Origin: Streptococcus suis
GTDB taxonomy: Bacteria > Bacillota > Bacilli > Lactobacillales > Streptococcaceae
Reading direction: 5' to 3'
DNA length: 64,000 nt
NCBI RefSeq assembly: GCF_019794555.1
Contig: NZ_JAIMEP010000004.1
Span: 1-64,000, forward strand
The translations under genes were made by a program, and so were the position numbers. Position 1 is the stretch's first letter; the number at the start of each line of letters is the position of its first letter. Shown in pieces: positions 19,864-27,791 of the stretch. The notes beneath the pieces were generated by a model, which was not told the origin of the DNA, made no database searches, and saw only the letters and a list, made by a program, of their open reading frames with translations.

Positions 19864-20613
19864 ATGAAGGAATTATTAAAACCTGTTTTTCGTTCAATTT
19901 TAAGTAAGAGAGAAATAGTATTATTTTTAATTTGTATGACATATCCGTTGATAACTGCTTTAGTCAGTATTTTTCAAGCTGGTATTGCAAGTTACGCTGA
20001 AGGAGAACAGATTTCGTTTATCATGTTTTGGCAGATAATCGTGCATACTCAGTGGCAACTCACAATTCCAACATTATTGTTAAGTTACAGTGTGATGAGT
20101 GTCTTTAGAAATGAAATTTCTTCAAAACGTCTGTTTTTATTTAAAGATATCGAAAAACCACTCATATTTAAAGCGAAGATCTATAACCTGATGAAAATTT
20201 TAGGAATTTTTATTATTGGTACATTTATCACATCATTTATTTGTTATTATGTGTTCATGTTGCCTCATAACTATATTTCAGGACATTTCTTCCCAAGTTC
20301 CCCACAATCACTATCACATCATTTATTGATTATTTTAGCCCGAATAGCAGTATATGTTATTGTTATTCTTTTAGTAGCTAATCTTTCTATACGGTATAAT
20401 GTTGCAGCATCAGTGCTTGGAGGAGTACTCTTTATGCTATTTTCAAATGTAGCTCCTCAATTATCGTTAGGTAAATTCTTATTTCCAACAGGGTATGCTG
20501 AGTTGGGTGGCTCAACCTTATTTGCTGTATTTGGATTAATTTTTATTAGTGGTATCTATTGTTGCGCTTTCTATTATTTAGGAATGAGGGCATTTGAAAA
20601 AATAGAATATTAG
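19864..20613 (+). CDS. ABC-2-like membrane permease
   Basis: A 249-residue polytopic membrane protein with about six hydrophobic helices. The frame extends 24 codons upstream, but the ATG at 19864 is the one preceded by GAGGAAAAG. It shares the segment RNEISSKRLFLFKDIEKP with the permease at 22521 (RQEVQSKRLLLYKDINRF), so the two are paralogues and probably pair with the ATPase at 21647, as LanE and LanG pair with LanF in self-immunity transporters. The function is inferred from context. Confidence 0.65.
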   Translation: MKELLKPVFRSILSKREIVLFLICMTYPLITALVSIFQAGIASYAEGEQISFIMFWQIIVHTQWQLTIPTLLLSYSVMSVFRNEISSKRLFLFKDIEKPLIFKAKIYNLMKILGIFIIGTFITSFICYYVFMLPHNYISGHFFPSSPQSLSHHLLIILARIAVYVIVILLVANLSIRYNVAASVLGGVLFMLFSNVAPQLSLGKFLFPTGYAELGGSTLFAVFGLIFISGIYCCAFYYLGMRAFEKIEY

Positions 20614-20623
20614 GAGATAGTTT

Positions 20624-21211
20624 GTGAATACACATGCTAAAAATAATAAAATATTTTATTTGATAATAGTTGTTGCACTTATTATGTTAGCTGGTTTAAT
20701 AGCAAATATTGGCAATGTTGCATTAATAATGTTGGAAAATCTACAGAATGATAGTGGTCATTTATTTGTTAAGTTAGTAGGAATGAGTACAGGATTTATT
20801 TTAATTCCCACTTTTATTTCAAAGAAAATCGGAATCGAGTTTGAAGAGGAATTGGTTCCGTTTAGCAAAAATCAGTCTATTTTGATACTCGTTATCATTC
20901 TTCTGATGAATTCAATTTTTATTAAATCAGATGAAATTTTTACAGCACTGATTGTTGCAATCTGTGAGGAATACTTATTTCGATATGTCGCGTTTCATAT
21001 TTTATTTAAGGAATATCATACTTTTTTCACTATTATAGTGACCTCATTGCTTTTTGGGTTATTACTTCATATAAATGGAGATTTTTGGTTAAATGCGATG
21101 ATTAAAGTACCTGCAGGTTATCTGTTGTCTAGGGTAGGTCTGAAATTTGGTTTACAATATTCTATTGCCATTCATTGGTTACACAATGTAGTGGTTGGGA
21201 AAATTATTTAA
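20624..21211 (+). CDS. CPBP (CaaX/Abi) family intramembrane metalloprotease
   Basis: A 195-residue membrane protein with a GTG start after TAGGAGAT. It has the CPBP motifs: EEYLFR (EExxxR), an LLFGLLLH segment and HWLHN near the C-terminus, which supply the glutamates, histidines and asparagine of the intramembrane active site. CPBP proteins often accompany bacteriocin genes, where they process peptides or give immunity. Here it lies between a permease and a small membrane protein in one operon with two leaderless peptides, so either role is possible. Confidence 0.75.
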   Translation: MNTHAKNNKIFYLIIVVALIMLAGLIANIGNVALIMLENLQNDSGHLFVKLVGMSTGFILIPTFISKKIGIEFEEELVPFSKNQSILILVIILLMNSIFIKSDEIFTALIVAICEEYLFRYVAFHILFKEYHTFFTIIVTSLLFGLLLHINGDFWLNAMIKVPAGYLLSRVGLKFGLQYSIAIHWLHNVVVGKII

Positions 21212-21225
21212 GGAGAAGAATATTT

Positions 21226-21645
21226 ATGTTGTTTGTTGTTTCCATGTTATATGCTGCTTTAGTATTTATATCCATAACATTTTTGAGCGATATGCCCCTA
21301 ATTATTTTAGCTGGTCTTCTATATGTGTTACCACTTATCGTTAGTGTTGTTGTTACGAATAAATTGATAAAACAATCTAAGAATACAGGCATAGCGAAAC
21401 TGATCATGGTACCACTATTATCACTACTATTTTATATTTCTTTTGGTATTTTTGCTGAACAAAGTGGAGAATGGCAACAATATATTTTACAAAACACAGT
21501 ACAGACAAGTAATTTTACAGTGGAGGTAAGTAATTCTCTACTTAATCCTTCTCAATTAATTTTTGCCACAATTCTATATTTTAGTATATTTGGATTAAAT
21601 TACTATTATCAGATGCATAGAAATACAACACTAGTGGAGGCATAG
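21226..21645 (+). CDS. Small membrane protein of the peptide operon
   Basis: 139 residues with about four hydrophobic helices. The frame opens upstream within the CPBP gene, but AGGAGAAG places the start at 21226. I recognise no family. Its position between the CPBP protease and the ABC ATPase, one base from the latter, makes an immunity or transporter-accessory role the likeliest guess. Confidence 0.5.
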   Translation: MLFVVSMLYAALVFISITFLSDMPLIILAGLLYVLPLIVSVVVTNKLIKQSKNTGIAKLIMVPLLSLLFYISFGIFAEQSGEWQQYILQNTVQTSNFTVEVSNSLLNPSQLIFATILYFSIFGLNYYYQMHRNTTLVEA

Positions 21646-21646
21646 T

Positions 21647-22516
21647 ATGTTAAAAATAGAGAATCTATCAAAAAGGTTTTCAGGAAATGATTTCTACTCT
21701 TTAAAAGATGTGAATCTAACGATTAATCAAGGAGATATTGTAGGATTAATCGGGAAAAACGGAGCAGGAAAGTCCACTTTATTGAAATTAATTGCAAAAT
21801 CTCTAAGACCTACGGATGGGAGCATTGAGTATTTTGGATATAATATTCATCAGACAAAGCATATTCTGTCAAATTTTGGAATCATGATTGAACCAGTTTT
21901 TTATCCAGAAATGACAGTAATGGATAATTTGAAATTTTATCTAGATATTCATGGAAAAAAAGAACAATATTCTAATATTGAGAAAACACTTCGTTTAGTT
22001 GATTTATGGGAAGCAAGAAATAGGAAACCGAAAGGCTTTTCATTTGGAATGAAACAAAGGACAGCCTTGGCTATAGCCCTGGTATCGGAGCCAGAATTTT
22101 TGTTGCTTGATGAACCATTTGTTGGACTAGATCCATTAGGAGTAAATCAATTAATTTCGATACTAAAACAGTGGTCACAAGAACGAAATATTTCAATGAT
22201 TATCTCTAGTCACCAATTAGGAGAATTAGAGGCTTTATGCAATCGTTATGTATACATTGAAGGAGGCAGGCTTGAAACGGAAATGCAGATTCAATCTGCT
22301 CCAAGTGTTATTATTCAATTGAAAGATGATTTATCAGAAGTCCAATTACCTCTTGAACTGTTTGAAAGTATCCAAGATGGTAAAATTGAGGTTACAATCG
22401 ATTCGGAGGCGGATTATTTGAATCAATTAATGTATACACTATCCAGTCAAAAAGCCATTAAAAAAATTGAAATAAAAGAAAACCATTTGAAAGATTATTT
22501 TGAGATGGGAGACTAA
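21647..22516 (+). CDS. ABC transporter ATP-binding protein
   Basis: 289 residues with Walker A GKNGAGKST near residue 38, the signature FSFGMKQRTALAIAL, Walker B FLLLDEP and the H-loop SSH. This fits the CcmA/LanF-like subfamily that powers ABC-2 permeases. It follows the previous gene after one base and precedes a permease by four, so the ATPase probably serves both flanking permeases (19864 and 22521). Confidence 0.85.
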   Translation: MLKIENLSKRFSGNDFYSLKDVNLTINQGDIVGLIGKNGAGKSTLLKLIAKSLRPTDGSIEYFGYNIHQTKHILSNFGIMIEPVFYPEMTVMDNLKFYLDIHGKKEQYSNIEKTLRLVDLWEARNRKPKGFSFGMKQRTALAIALVSEPEFLLLDEPFVGLDPLGVNQLISILKQWSQERNISMIISSHQLGELEALCNRYVYIEGGRLETEMQIQSAPSVIIQLKDDLSEVQLPLELFESIQDGKIEVTIDSEADYLNQLMYTLSSQKAIKKIEIKENHLKDYFEMGD

Positions 22517-22520
22517 AGAT

Positions 22521-23267
22521 ATGATGTTTTTTCCAGAATTACGCTCAACTTTAAGTCGTAAAGAAACCAAGATATTTCTGTCACTTTGTTTAACGCCAGT
22601 TTTATATTTGATATCAACATTGTTGAATTCTAGAATGTTCTCTTTTGCGGGCCCTGAAAATATTAAAATCGCATTTTTTGATTTTTATTATGGCCAATTT
22701 AATCTACAGTTCAACTCGATCATCCCATCTATTGCATTAGCTTTTGTTTCAATCAGTATGATGCGTCAAGAGGTTCAATCAAAAAGACTGTTATTATATA
22801 AGGATATAAATAGATTTAAAATTCTACTGATGAAATTATTAAGTATGCTTACAGTAATTTTGATTTATAGTATAGGGTACTTTATCATTTCGCTCGGTGT
22901 GTACTATCTTCAAGTTGCACATCTGCCGTATGGGAGTTTAAATTTTTGGAGTCAAGATTTTAATTATTCTATTCTTTCAGTAATCTCAGTAATTTCGTCA
23001 TATGTTATTGTTGGGGTTGTGACAAGTGTGTGTGCGCTATATTTCAGGAACGGTATTACATTAATCATTGCGTTAATCCTTAATACATTAATGAGTATCG
23101 CAATATTCTTTCCATCATTGGCCCCATTCTTTCCGAGTGGTTATGTCACTGTCTTTGAAAAATCAAATATTACCATAGGCTGTTTAATGTTATTGGGCGT
23201 AGGCATTATTTATTGTCTATTCTCTTATGTTGCAGGTGCATTTCGTATGAAAAATTTGGAATTTTAG
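22521..23267 (+). CDS. ABC-2-like membrane permease, paralogue of 19864
   Basis: About 248 residues, six hydrophobic helices, start ATG ATG after GGGAG; the upstream TTG extension is unlikely. It shares the cytoplasmic SKRLLLYKDI motif and overall layout with the permease at 19864. With the ATPase immediately upstream it probably forms a heteromeric ABC-2 transporter, possibly for self-immunity to the peptides. Confidence 0.65.
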   Translation: MMFFPELRSTLSRKETKIFLSLCLTPVLYLISTLLNSRMFSFAGPENIKIAFFDFYYGQFNLQFNSIIPSIALAFVSISMMRQEVQSKRLLLYKDINRFKILLMKLLSMLTVILIYSIGYFIISLGVYYLQVAHLPYGSLNFWSQDFNYSILSVISVISSYVIVGVVTSVCALYFRNGITLIIALILNTLMSIAIFFPSLAPFFPSGYVTVFEKSNITIGCLMLLGVGIIYCLFSYVAGAFRMKNLEF

Positions 23268-23271
23268 TACT

Positions 23272-24984
23272 ATGAAAAAAATAGTCAGGCTAATATATCG
23301 TCATCTGAAAAAGAATCTATTCATTTTAGGTATTTTATTAAGTATAACAGGTGTAATTTTGGGACTATTTGTACCAAAAGTTATCGGACAGTTCCTAGAT
23401 CGGCACTTCCTTGTTGATTTATTAGAACATCCTATCAAACTGATTGGTTATCTTTCACTTTTTATCTTAATTAATGTAATAAAAGTTTTTGGAAACTATT
23501 TGATTTGTAGGGTTGGAAATTTGGCGATAAAGGAGGTACAAGTAACAATATATTCTGATTTGTTACACTCGGAAGTTTCTGCATTGGATCACTTTCAATC
23601 AGGGGACATTGCCAGTCGTCTAACCAATGATATGTCTGCTGTTTTAAATTTTATAACGGTAGTTCTTCCGAATTTATTCATGAATGTTCTTATTCTACTA
23701 GGCTCTATTTATTTTCTTTGGACTATTAGTTCCTCTCTCACTCTCATGAGTCTACTGCTGATGCCTCTTATAGCTTTAGTAATGGTGCCAATGAGCCACA
23801 AATTAGAGAACAGCTATTCAAATTATCAAAAGGGTTTGGGTGAGATTTCTAGCCGTATCAGTCATAAATTTACTCATTTCCGTTTGATGAAGGCTTTTCA
23901 AGGAGAAGAATCTGAATTACATAGTATGACAGGAGCTTTTGACCGTTTAGCTCTCAGTTTTGAAAACATAATAAAATATTCAGTTGTGCAACATTCGTTA
24001 GTTAGTAGCTTAATGATGGGATTAATTATCTTGATGTTACTTGTTGCGGGAATGGAAGTAACAGAGGGAGTGATGACAGTAGCAACACTAACAACCTTTG
24101 TTTTATACATGATGCAACTGATTGAACCTGTGATTGATATGGTTTCATCTTTGAATGAATTGACAGAATTTAAAGCAATTTCTAAGAGACTGGTAGAATT
24201 ATTAGAACAGAGTAAGGAAGAACAACCATTAACTGAATTGATGATTCAAGATGCTTCCATTCAATTGAAAGATGTTCATTTCTCATACAATGAAGATCAA
24301 GTATTGAATGGTCTTTCCGTGGAAATCCCTGCGGGCTCGCATGTGGCTGTTGTTGGTCCAAGTGGTGCTGGGAAATCAACGATTTTTTCTTTGTTGATGA
24401 AGTTTTATGAAGATTACCAGGGAGATATTTTGATTGGTGGTCACTCGCTATCGTCAATTTCTGCAAAACAAGTGAGAAGCATGATTTCTTATATTCCACA
24501 GGACAATACGCTTTTCCATGGAACGATTAGGGAAAATCTTATATATGGTAAAAATGAAGCTGTATCGGAGGAACGAATTTGCTTTATTTTAAAAGAGTTA
24601 GGTCTCAATAAGTTAGTTTCGGAGATGGAACAAGGCTTAGATACACAGATTCTAGAAAATGGTGCAGGTCTGTCAGAGGGTCAAAAACAACGCTTAAATA
24701 TTGCGAGAGCGTTGTTACTAGAGCACCCTATCTATCTTCTAGACGAAGTAACAGCAAGCTTAGATAATGTGACGGAACACATCATTAGCAAAGCGATTGA
24801 TCGTCTAACAGTTGGAAAGACACGCTTGACTATTGCTCACCGCCTACATACTGTAAAAGGAGCTGACGCTATTCTCGTCTTGGATAAAAATGGGCAGGTT
24901 TCTGATTATGGGAACCATCAACAGCTAATGACTCGTAGCCATTTGTACAATGATTTTCTAAGAAACTTACCAAATGCAAGTTAA
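23272..24984 (+). CDS. ABC exporter, fused membrane and ATPase domains
   Basis: 570 residues: an N-terminal six-helix exporter domain (about residues 15-300) and a C-terminal nucleotide-binding domain with VGPSGAGKST, the signature LSEGQKQRLNIARA (LSxGQ), Walker B YLLDEVTASLD and the H-loop AHRL. There is no C39 peptidase domain, so it does not cut double-glycine leaders; this agrees with the absence of such leaders in the two upstream peptides. It is the last gene of the operon and the likely exporter. A multidrug-type role cannot be excluded. Confidence 0.8.
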   Translation: MKKIVRLIYRHLKKNLFILGILLSITGVILGLFVPKVIGQFLDRHFLVDLLEHPIKLIGYLSLFILINVIKVFGNYLICRVGNLAIKEVQVTIYSDLLHSEVSALDHFQSGDIASRLTNDMSAVLNFITVVLPNLFMNVLILLGSIYFLWTISSSLTLMSLLLMPLIALVMVPMSHKLENSYSNYQKGLGEISSRISHKFTHFRLMKAFQGEESELHSMTGAFDRLALSFENIIKYSVVQHSLVSSLMMGLIILMLLVAGMEVTEGVMTVATLTTFVLYMMQLIEPVIDMVSSLNELTEFKAISKRLVELLEQSKEEQPLTELMIQDASIQLKDVHFSYNEDQVLNGLSVEIPAGSHVAVVGPSGAGKSTIFSLLMKFYEDYQGDILIGGHSLSSISAKQVRSMISYIPQDNTLFHGTIRENLIYGKNEAVSEERICFILKELGLNKLVSEMEQGLDTQILENGAGLSEGQKQRLNIARALLLEHPIYLLDEVTASLDNVTEHIISKAIDRLTVGKTRLTIAHRLHTVKGADAILVLDKNGQVSDYGNHQQLMTRSHLYNDFLRNLPNAS

Positions 24985-24989
24985 TAAAG

Positions 24990-25023
24990 CGGGAGTTGAT
25001 AGCTCCTGTTCTTATTTTTTTTT
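24990..25023 (+). terminator. Terminator of the peptide/ABC operon
   Basis: A 6-bp stem, CGGGAG with CTCCTG (24990-24995 with 25003-25008), is followed within a few bases by a ten-base T-rich run. Confidence 0.6.
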
Positions 25024-25033
25024 CAGTTAAGTC

Positions 25034-25064
25034 TTGACTCAACCCTAGGGGAATAGTGTATGCT
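25034..25064 (+). promoter_or_regulatory. MerR-type promoter with 19-bp spacer
   Basis: TTGACT (25034-25039) and TATGCT (25059-25064) are 19 bp apart, with AACCCTAGGGG lying in the spacer. Long spacers with a central dyad are the hallmark of promoters controlled by MerR-family factors, so the downstream MerR gene is probably autoregulated. Confidence 0.6.
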
Positions 25065-25093
25065 TTATGTATTAACAAATATGGAGAATTAAG

Positions 25094-26362
25094 ATGCGAG
25101 TAAAAGATGTGGAAAGGTTGACAGGGCTGTCAACTAAGGCAATACGTCTCTATGAGGAGAAGGGATTGATTTCTGTGGAGAGAAATCCGGTCAACGATTA
25201 TCGTGACTATTCAGTGGAAAATGTGCGGCAACTTCGTTTGATTAAGTTGCTCCGCTATTTCGATTTTTCTTTATCAGAGTTAGAAGAATCTTTTACATGG
25301 TCAGAAGAAGAGTTGAAATCGGCTTTGTTGAGAAAAAAGCAAACCATCATTCAGAAGCAAGAAAGATTGACGAATAAGATTGATTTGCTAGACCAAGTGG
25401 TCAAAGACTTGGGGAAGAATGATGGTTGGCTTGAAGAAATACAGAATTCTATTACTTATGTGGAAAGCGATGATTTCCAAGAGTTGAAAAAAGACATAGA
25501 ATATGCCATGCTACCGAGTATTTGGATGACTCTTTTGCAGACGTTCATATTATCCGGTCCGATTCTTTGGTTGTTTACAAGAATTCAACAAGGCCGCCAA
25601 GAAAACCTACTCTTACTATCTATTCTCTCGCTTTTTGCTTCCGCCTGGATAACACTCCTGTGGAGAGATTATCTTGTGAATTGGTGGAAGAATCGGGACA
25701 AGGTTTGTAAGAAAAACCGCAGTCAAGTTTGGTGGATTCCCATAGCACTAGTTTCCCTTGTGGTCGGGATTGCCTGCTTTATCTTTGTTAGCTGGTTGAT
25801 AGAAACTTTTTTTCTACCAAGTGATTGGCTCTTTTATGAGTATTCGATTGGTCTGAGTAAGGTTTTTATATTATTTGTCATGACTTCTCTTATATTACTT
25901 TTTGGAAAACTGGTGAGACTGTTGAGGCTGTCATGGAAATATCTACTTGCTCTGATAGGAAGTTGTATCTTGTTGATGGCTCTGCTAATTAGTACAACAA
26001 CAGCTGTCACTAATAATCGTATCATTGAAATTAATCTGATTGTTCCGTCCAAAGAATTTGTTTACAGCGATGTCAAGTCGGTCTGGACAGGATTTGGGAC
26101 AAAGTTGTTTACACTAGATGAGACTAAACGACAGGGAACATTTAGCTACTGTATTGATTTAGATGGGGAAGAAAAAATGTTCATGCAACCGACTGTCAAT
26201 CAGAAATTAGTGTCAGATGACACCTATATTGAGCTAGAAGAATTTGATCAGCGACTGATGGAATTGGGAATTTCCAAAGAAAGTTCGGCAGAAGGTAGTC
26301 AGTACAATGATTTGGATCCACATTATGTAGAGCGATTTTTACGGATTATTGAAAATAAATAG
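25094..26362 (+). CDS. MerR-family regulator fused to a membrane domain
   Basis: 422 residues. The N-terminus is a MerR winged helix (MRVKDVERLTGLSTKAIRLYEEKGLI, then RNPVNDYRDYS) followed by a dimerisation coiled coil to about residue 120. Residues from about 148 to 310 contain some five hydrophobic helices, and the last 110 residues are polar and may lie outside the cell. A DNA-binding domain tethered to the membrane is unusual for MerR proteins, which normally have a short ligand domain. It may sense a membrane or peptide signal and control its own promoter or the adjacent peptide operon (inference). Confidence 0.75.
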   Translation: MRVKDVERLTGLSTKAIRLYEEKGLISVERNPVNDYRDYSVENVRQLRLIKLLRYFDFSLSELEESFTWSEEELKSALLRKKQTIIQKQERLTNKIDLLDQVVKDLGKNDGWLEEIQNSITYVESDDFQELKKDIEYAMLPSIWMTLLQTFILSGPILWLFTRIQQGRQENLLLLSILSLFASAWITLLWRDYLVNWWKNRDKVCKKNRSQVWWIPIALVSLVVGIACFIFVSWLIETFFLPSDWLFYEYSIGLSKVFILFVMTSLILLFGKLVRLLRLSWKYLLALIGSCILLMALLISTTTAVTNNRIIEINLIVPSKEFVYSDVKSVWTGFGTKLFTLDETKRQGTFSYCIDLDGEEKMFMQPTVNQKLVSDDTYIELEEFDQRLMELGISKESSAEGSQYNDLDPHYVERFLRIIENK

Positions 26363-26522
26363 TATTGAGGGATCATTCTGATTCATCTCTCTGCAGTTTG
26401 AAAAGCTTATTCCTCATCATTGTGAAGATAGCGAAACTTCAAGGAAGGGGCTGGGAAAATTCGAAATCCAACTAATATTTTTTAACTTTTTAAAAATTTC
26501 TATTGCACAATAATAAGAAAGA

Positions 26523-26560
26523 GGATCTAGACATTAATTTAGCTAGATTCTTTTTTTTTT
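26523..26560 (+). terminator. Terminator in the MerR-bacteriocin gap
   Basis: An 8-bp stem (26523-26530 with 26543-26550) precedes ten consecutive T. The bases from 26363 to 26522 hold no recognisable gene. The stretch 26560-26940 is very AT-rich and holds the SigX boxes listed next. Confidence 0.75.
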
Positions 26561-26694
26561 AAAGAGTGTAGTTTGATTTATATTTGGAAAAGATTGTAAC
26601 AATATGTTTAAGGATTAAATACTTTATATAAAATACCTAAGCAAGTTTCAATGTTACAAAAGGTACATCTGGTTTAATTTAGTATACTTTTGAC

Positions 26695-26702
26695 TACGAA
26701 TA
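26695..26702 (+). promoter_or_regulatory. SigX box, orphan
   Basis: TACGAATA, followed four bases later by a near repeat CACGAATA (26704-26711). No convincing ORF follows before the next box. Confidence 0.45.
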
Positions 26703-26752
26703 ACACGAATAGTATTAATATTTTTTAAATTTTTGATAGTTTGTCTTTTTCT

Positions 26753-26760
26753 TACGAATA
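26753..26760 (+). promoter_or_regulatory. SigX box, orphan
   Basis: TACGAATA after a T-rich tract and followed by AATAGGTGAG, like the other boxes. The only downstream ATG is followed at once by a stop codon. Confidence 0.55.
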
Positions 26761-26832
26761 AATAGGTGAGGGGGAATTAAAACTCTTACTTATTTAAAAA
26801 ATGTAAAACATCTAAAAAAAAATAAAATAGTT

Positions 26833-26840
26833 TACGAATA
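26833..26840 (+). promoter_or_regulatory. SigX box before short ORFs
   Basis: TACGAATA followed by AGTAAGTGAG, almost as at 32071. It lies about 108 bp before the 18-residue ORF at 26948. A degraded copy of the same layout (TATGAAAA, then ACAAGTGTA and TGAAAGGAGG) occurs at about 26908-26940. Confidence 0.6.
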
Positions 26841-26947
26841 AGTAAGTGAGAGGAAGAATTCCCTCAAGGAGATGCGCACTTGAAAACAAATCAAATAGTA
26901 CTGATTTATGAAAAGACAAGTGTAAGAAAATGAAAGGAGGAAATTTG

Positions 26948-27004
26948 ATGATTAGTTACATGTTTCCGCTTGTATGGCTCAGAACCTTGTTTAAAAACTA
27001 CTAA
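26948..27004 (+). CDS. Very short ORF, possible peptide
   Basis: 18 codons (MISYMFPLVWLRTLFKNY) after an excellent GAAAGGAGG site. The upstream layout, with ACAAGTGTA then the ribosome-binding site, is nearly the same as that before peptide A at 19446, but the SigX box itself is degenerate. It may be a leaderless peptide, a signal peptide or a decayed gene; I cannot tell which. Confidence 0.35.
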   Translation: MISYMFPLVWLRTLFKNY

Positions 27005-27008
27005 TACT

Positions 27009-27031
27009 AATGAAAAATAATATTTTTCATT
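27009..27031 (+). terminator. Perfect 10-bp hairpin after the short ORF
   Basis: AATGAAAAAT and ATTTTTCATT pair around a 3-nt loop. It has a T-rich descending arm and may act as a weak terminator. Confidence 0.4.
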
Positions 27032-27062
27032 AATTATGCAATGATATATCAGGGAGGTGAAT

Positions 27063-27230
27063 ATGAGTATAGAAACATACAAGAGCATTGATAAAATTGA
27101 TTATCAAGATTTGGAGAACAAAGATTTAGTTGAGTGTTGCGGCGGGATGATCATTTTTCCATATTTTATAAGACGGAGATCACAGCCAGTCACACCAAGG
27201 AAAAATCATTACTTAACTATAATTTTATAA
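27063..27230 (+). CDS. Double-glycine peptide precursor (unusual)
   Basis: 55 residues after a strong GGGAGGTGA site. The first 28 residues resemble a double-glycine leader (LENKDLVECCGG) and the rest is a 27-residue basic, aromatic peptide (MIIFPYFIRRRSQ, ending YLTIIL). It lacks the GxxxG motifs of class IIb bacteriocins and has two cysteines just before the cut site. It could be a bacteriocin or an exported signal peptide. The exporter at 28421 has the peptidase domain needed for such leaders. Confidence 0.55.
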   Translation: MSIETYKSIDKIDYQDLENKDLVECCGGMIIFPYFIRRRSQPVTPRKNHYLTIIL

Positions 27231-27326
27231 CAGAATAAATAGTTATTGAAAGATATTCCGCCCTAGTTTGTCTAGAAATATTGAAGGTGATATTTTTCAG
27301 GAGATAATTCAAAGAAGAATTAAAGT

Positions 27327-27380
27327 TGACTACTAAAAATTAATGGTGGAATTATCGCAATTACAACATCAGTAGTTTGA
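27327..27380 (+). pseudogene. Remnant of a double-glycine bacteriocin precursor
   Basis: Between in-frame stops, the sequence reads LLKINGGIIAITTSVV, which looks like the end of a leader, the GG site and the start of a mature peptide. No start codon or complete leader remains. The stretch 27231-27448 has no other gene. Confidence 0.35.
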
Positions 27381-27448
27381 CCTTAAAAAGGTTGCAACAT
27401 AGATTTCTAAAAATTGAAAATAAAGAATATATATAAGGAGAAAATAAT

Positions 27449-27601
27449 ATGACTAAATTTGAAACATTAGATAACTTGAATACAAACTTTGTAACATTAT
27501 CAGAAAATGAATTGATGGAATTGGAAGGTGGTATTGCTCCCGCAATTATTTACGGTGGAGCAGTTGCAGGAGGATTATTGCTGGGCTGGCTTCTAGGTTA
27601 A
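27449..27601 (+). CDS. Class II bacteriocin precursor, double-glycine leader
   Basis: 50 residues after AAGGAGAAA. Leader MTKFETLDNLNTNFVTLSEN and on to ELMELEGG (28 residues), then a 22-residue hydrophobic mature peptide beginning IAPAIIYGGAVAGG. Glycine-rich GxxxG-like spacing and size fit one half of a two-peptide bacteriocin. The leader matches that of the gene at 27788 in length and pattern (TNF.TL.E.EL...EGG), so they are probably partners, or paralogues using the same exporter. Confidence 0.75.
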   Translation: MTKFETLDNLNTNFVTLSENELMELEGGIAPAIIYGGAVAGGLLLGWLLG

Positions 27602-27617
27602 GTTTTTAGGTATTATT

Positions 27618-27791
27618 ATGAAAAGATACTTACATTTAGTTATATTTTGCATCATTTTTTTTATGGTAGTACTATATGATGCAAATTTAATAAATTATGG
27701 CATTGGAATATCATTACCAATAGCTACAGCAATTTTCTTAATGGTAGATGAGTCAGTAAATAATAATCAAAAGAAAGAGGATAATAAATGA
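27618..27791 (+). CDS. Putative bacteriocin immunity protein
   Basis: 57 residues with two hydrophobic segments and a charged C-terminal tail (NNNQKKEDNK). It lies between two bacteriocin precursors and overlaps the second by 4 bp, the usual position and shape for a small Blp-type immunity protein. No family signature is recognised. Confidence 0.5.
   Translation: MKRYLHLVIFCIIFFMVVLYDANLINYGIGISLPIATAIFLMVDESVNNNQKKEDNK

Noticed and set aside
21354-21361. TACGAATA (SigX-box sequence) inside the gene at 21226
   Set aside because: It lies within a coding frame (VVTNKLI), lacks the conserved AAGTG flank, and no gene starts at the right distance behind it.
26880-26933. 17-codon TTG-initiated frame after the SigX box at 26833
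   Set aside because: It has an acceptable AAGGAGA, but the product is unremarkable and it overlaps the degenerate promoter unit of the next ORF.
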